Below are positions 5,187-7,388 of a stretch of DNA of 7,388 bases, piece by piece. Source of the stretch: a bacterium (GTDB taxonomy: Bacteria > Chlamydiota > Chlamydiia > Chlamydiales > 2-12-FULL-49-11); NCBI GenBank assembly GCA_022600215.1, contig JAHZKV010000021.1:1-7388 (forward strand), read 5' to 3'. The position numbers and the translations under genes were made by a program. The notes under the pieces are model-generated. The model did not search any database. It saw nothing but the letters and a program-made list of their open reading frames with translations, and had not been told where the DNA came from. Position 1 is the stretch's first letter, and the number at the start of each line of letters is the position of its first letter.

Positions 5187-6458
5187 ATGAGATTCTTGCA
5201 ATTTTTTTTACTTCCCCTGTTTCTCTTTGCAAAGCAATTATCGGTCGATATTAGTGCTCCTTGTGCCTGCGTGATGAATGAGAAGACAGGAGCAGTCCTT
5301 TACCAGAAGAACATGGATCGTAAGATCTTGCCGGCAAGTGTTACGAAAATTGCGACGGCATTATTCATTATGGAGGAGTGCTCCTTTGATAAAGAGATGA
5401 AGGTAGCCTCTATGCCTGAAGCACTTCAGGTTATCACAGAAAAAAAGAAAGTAGAAAGCAACTTTTCTTTACCTCCCTATCTTTTGGAGAGTGATGGAAC
5501 AACGATGTATCTTCGTAGAGGAGAGAGGCTTTCTATTGAAGATCTGCTCTATGGGTTGATACTGCGTTCTGCAAATGATGCGGCTAATGTTTTGGCTATG
5601 ACTTTTTTTCCTACTATTGAAGAGTTTATGTTTCAGATGAATGTCTATTTACGGAAAATTGGCTGCAAGAATACTCATTTTAATAATCCGCATGGTCTTC
5701 ATCATCCTGAACATTACACCTCCCCTCATGATCTTGCTATTATCTTACAAAGAGCGATGAGTTACCCTTTTTTAAGGCAGATCCTCTCTACCTGCAACTA
5801 CACTATCCCGAAAACGCATCACTCTCCAAAAAGAGAACTGACGGCAGGTAATAAATTGATTGATAGAGATAGTAGGTATTTTGTGCCGGCCATCCTTGGT
5901 GGGAAGACTGGTTATCATCGACGTGCTATGCGAAATATTGCGGCTTTTGGAGAGAAAAATGCTCGTAGTATTATCACTGTTGTGAATAAAGCAGAGACAG
6001 GAGAGCACTTGTACGACGATTGTAGGAAGCTTTTTAATGCCGCTTTTGAAGAAAAGAAAGTGGAGCGTATTCTTTTCAATGCTACTGAGTCTAAGTTTTA
6101 CGGGGACTATCCCTGGGCTAATAAGAAGCTTGCCGCCTCTTTAAAAGAAGATGTAATTCTTACTTACTTCCCCTCAGAAGAAGGAGAGGTAAAGGTCGAA
6201 ATCAATTGGGAGGAAAAGGAAAATCCTATTGAACCTGGTGACCTTGTTGCGTCGCTCGATGTTTATGATGCAAAAGGCTCCCCGATTCATCAAGCACCTC
6301 TCTTTGCCGACCATGCCCTCTCCTACAAGCTTCTTTTTGTTGTAGAAGGATTCTTTAATGCTCTTATCAAAATTATTGCTTCTTACCCTAAATCTTCTGT
6401 AATTTTTCTTTTAGGCCTTCTCCTTTTCTTCCGACGTCGTAAAATCAAAACGGCCTAA
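5187..6458 (+). CDS. dacF: D-alanyl-D-alanine carboxypeptidase (PBP5/DacF-like, peptidase S11)
   Basis: Removes the terminal D-alanine from peptidoglycan stem peptides in the periplasm, relevant to the sparse or transient peptidoglycan of chlamydiae. The 423-residue product has a signal peptide (1-16, ending LFLFAK) and all three penicillin-binding motifs: S51-V-T-K54 (acylated serine), S128-A-N130, and K240-T-G242. Other family signatures are LLYGLILRSANDAAN (120-134) and KNTHFNNPHGL (161-171). The SxxK to SxN distance is about 11 residues longer than in E. coli PBP5. A C-terminal beta domain (about 292-375) has the GDLVASLDVYDAKG pattern of PBP5_C. The end differs from E. coli PBP5: after an amphipathic-like stretch (about 382-398) comes a true hydrophobic segment (about 403-415) followed by RRRKIK, a likely transmembrane anchor. 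Divergent from the acidic-protein gene and convergent with rsmA. ATG 5187 is chosen because it directly starts the signal peptide; no ribosome site is seen. Confidence 0.95.
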   Translation: MRFLQFFLLPLFLFAKQLSVDISAPCACVMNEKTGAVLYQKNMDRKILPASVTKIATALFIMEECSFDKEMKVASMPEALQVITEKKKVESNFSLPPYLLESDGTTMYLRRGERLSIEDLLYGLILRSANDAANVLAMTFFPTIEEFMFQMNVYLRKIGCKNTHFNNPHGLHHPEHYTSPHDLAIILQRAMSYPFLRQILSTCNYTIPKTHHSPKRELTAGNKLIDRDSRYFVPAILGGKTGYHRRAMRNIAAFGEKNARSIITVVNKAETGEHLYDDCRKLFNAAFEEKKVERILFNATESKFYGDYPWANKKLAASLKEDVILTYFPSEEGEVKVEINWEEKENPIEPGDLVASLDVYDAKGSPIHQAPLFADHALSYKLLFVVEGFFNALIKIIASYPKSSVIFLLGLLLFFRRRKIKTA

Positions 6459-6492
6459 CATCTACTATTAGGGAAGATCTTTATGATGGACC

Positions 6493-7308
6493 TTACGTCA
6501 GAGCTTTGTATAGCGCTAAGAACTGCTCTAGTGAGAGCTCTTCTGGGCGAGCCTTAGGGTTGCTTCCATTTTTTTTCAGTGTTTGTGCGATGGGTTGATC
6601 TTTGATGGTGGAGGAGATCATTTTTCTTTTTTGGGAAAAGGCTTTTCTTACAAAGTCGAAGAAGGGATTAGGGTCTGCTAGTGGAAGCTCTTTTTTGGGG
6701 ATAAGGGAGAGGATGATACTGTCTACTTTTGGTTTTGGTGTAAAGCTGCCAGGTTTGACGAGGAAGAGGGCCTTTTTTTCAAAGTAGTAGCTGGTGAAGA
6801 TGGAGAAAGAGCTTCTGTTGTTTGATGGTGCCTCTGCTAGGATTCGATCGGCCATCTCTTTTTGTACCATCAAGGTTGCGGATGTGAAGGTATCGAGGTA
6901 GTCGGCAATCATTGCGATGATAGGAGAGGTGATGTGGTAAGGTAGGTTGGAGATGATTTTTACAGGAGCTTTTAAAAATGAGAGGTCTTGCTTGAGAATA
7001 TCTCCTTCGATTAGATGAAAGTTGGGATTAGAAGAGAGGTATTTTTTTAGGATGTGAGAAACATCTTTGTCATACTCAACAGCATAGACTGTTGCGCCTC
7101 GCTGTAGTATCTCTACTGTCAGTGCTCCTGACCCTGGTCCTATTTCTAAGATAGTATCGCCTGGTTGCACCTCTGCATGGTCTATAATTTTTTTCACAAC
7201 GTTGTTATCGATCAAAAAATTTTGAGATAGTGCTTTTTTTAATGCGAAGCTCTCTTCTTCCCAGATTTTTTTTATCTCTGAGATTTTGGTAGGCTGGAAT
7301 TTATTCAT
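6493..7308 (-). CDS. rsmA: 16S rRNA (adenine(1518)-N6/adenine(1519)-N6)-dimethyltransferase
   Basis: RsmA (KsgA) uses S-adenosylmethionine to dimethylate two adjacent adenines in the 3' hairpin loop of 16S rRNA, a late quality step in 30S assembly. At 271 residues it is full length for the family. Visible motifs: LSQNFLID (27-34), SAM-binding ILEIGPGSGALT (53-64), acidic ribose-binding E78, EGDIL (101-105), catalytic NLPYHITSPI (121-130), MVQKEMADRI (147-156), and the C-terminal RKAFSQKRKMISSTI (221-235). The ATG at 7308 precedes the first conserved motif by 26 residues, as usual. No ribosome binding site is present; instead the stop of an upstream minus-strand frame lies inside the first codons (ATGAATAA), pointing to translation coupled to that gene. 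It converges on dacF with a 34-bp gap that contains no recognisable terminator. Confidence 0.97.
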   Translation of the reverse strand: MNKFQPTKISEIKKIWEEESFALKKALSQNFLIDNNVVKKIIDHAEVQPGDTILEIGPGSGALTVEILQRGATVYAVEYDKDVSHILKKYLSSNPNFHLIEGDILKQDLSFLKAPVKIISNLPYHITSPIIAMIADYLDTFTSATLMVQKEMADRILAEAPSNNRSSFSIFTSYYFEKKALFLVKPGSFTPKPKVDSIILSLIPKKELPLADPNPFFDFVRKAFSQKRKMISSTIKDQPIAQTLKKNGSNPKARPEELSLEQFLALYKALT

Positions 7309-7388
7309 ATTGAAGGGAAAATGGCTGCAGTTTAGTTGCAGTTAGTTTTTCTCCATACAAACCATCAATATCATATTTTTTGTATAGA
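7301..7388 (-). CDS. C-terminal end of an unidentified gene upstream of rsmA (5' part outside window)
   Basis: On the minus strand one frame is open from the window edge (7387) to a TAA at 7303-7301, giving 28 residues that contain YDIDGLYGEKLTA and end in FSLQYE. The stop overlaps the rsmA start by eight bases in the arrangement ATGAATAA, a common coupling geometry. The peptide has an ordinary protein-like composition, and rsmA has no ribosome site of its own, which together suggest a real upstream gene in the same operon. The stretch is too short to name, and an open frame of this length can arise by chance. Confidence 0.45.
   Translation of the reverse strand, partial: LYKKYDIDGLYGEKLTATKLQPFSLQYE

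Noticed and set aside
5772..6008. 78-residue minus-strand frame inside dacF
   Set aside because: Antisense to the conserved KTG region of dacF; shadow frame.
6459..6492. Possible bidirectional terminator between dacF and rsmA
   Set aside because: Only a short AAGATCTT palindrome (6474-6481) is present, with no GC stem followed by a T run.
6602..6787. 61-residue plus-strand frame inside rsmA
   Set aside because: Antisense to the conserved C-terminal part of rsmA; shadow frame.
7326..7345. Imperfect direct repeat TGCAGTTTAG / TGCAGTTAG
   Set aside because: Only two short copies inside the likely coding end of the upstream gene; expected by chance and not placed like an operator.

Overview
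The window looks like chromosomal core DNA of a chlamydia, most likely a member outside the genus Chlamydia (a Parachlamydia-, Waddlia-, Simkania- or Rhabdochlamydia-like bacterium). Three things point there: (i) the order dnaE - BamD-like TPR protein - small lipoprotein - rsbW - small proteins - dacF resembles, from memory, the dnaE/rsbW/dacF neighbourhood of Chlamydia trachomatis; (ii) one small protein has the two-helix hairpin typical of chlamydial inclusion-membrane (Inc) proteins; (iii) an rsbW-type switch kinase occurs together with Gram-negative outer-membrane assembly genes. As I recall, rsmA (ksgA) lies elsewhere in C. trachomatis, so the right-hand junction suggests a different lineage. 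The genus cannot be fixed from sequence reading alone.

Layout: positions 1-2046 hold the C-terminal ~680 residues of the replicative DNA polymerase III alpha subunit; the N-terminal part lies outside the window. It is followed with almost no gap by a BamD-like outer-membrane assembly protein (2050-2982), an LptE-like lipoprotein (2982-3593, overlapping the previous stop by one base) and an RsbW-type anti-sigma kinase with a TTG start (3608-4015). These four genes look like one transcription unit. A 110-bp, roughly 20% GC spacer with three TATAAT hexamers precedes an Inc-like membrane protein (4126-4599). That gene meets a minus-strand gene for a very acidic ~143-residue protein (4596-5027) tail to tail, with the two stop codons overlapping. 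A divergent A/T-tract spacer leads to dacF (5187-6458), a complete serine D,D-carboxypeptidase with a C-terminal membrane anchor. The minus-strand rsmA (6493-7308) converges on it. At the right edge the last ~28 codons of another minus-strand gene overlap the rsmA start.

Functionally the window combines replication (dnaE), envelope assembly (BamD-like, LptE-like, DacF), sigma-factor control (RsbW) and ribosome maturation (RsmA). I see no transposon, phage gene, CRISPR array, rRNA or tRNA. The least explained part is 4016-5186: the Inc-like gene, the acidic protein and their unusual AT-rich control regions. I find no convincing new multi-gene system; that pair is the best candidate for undescribed biology.
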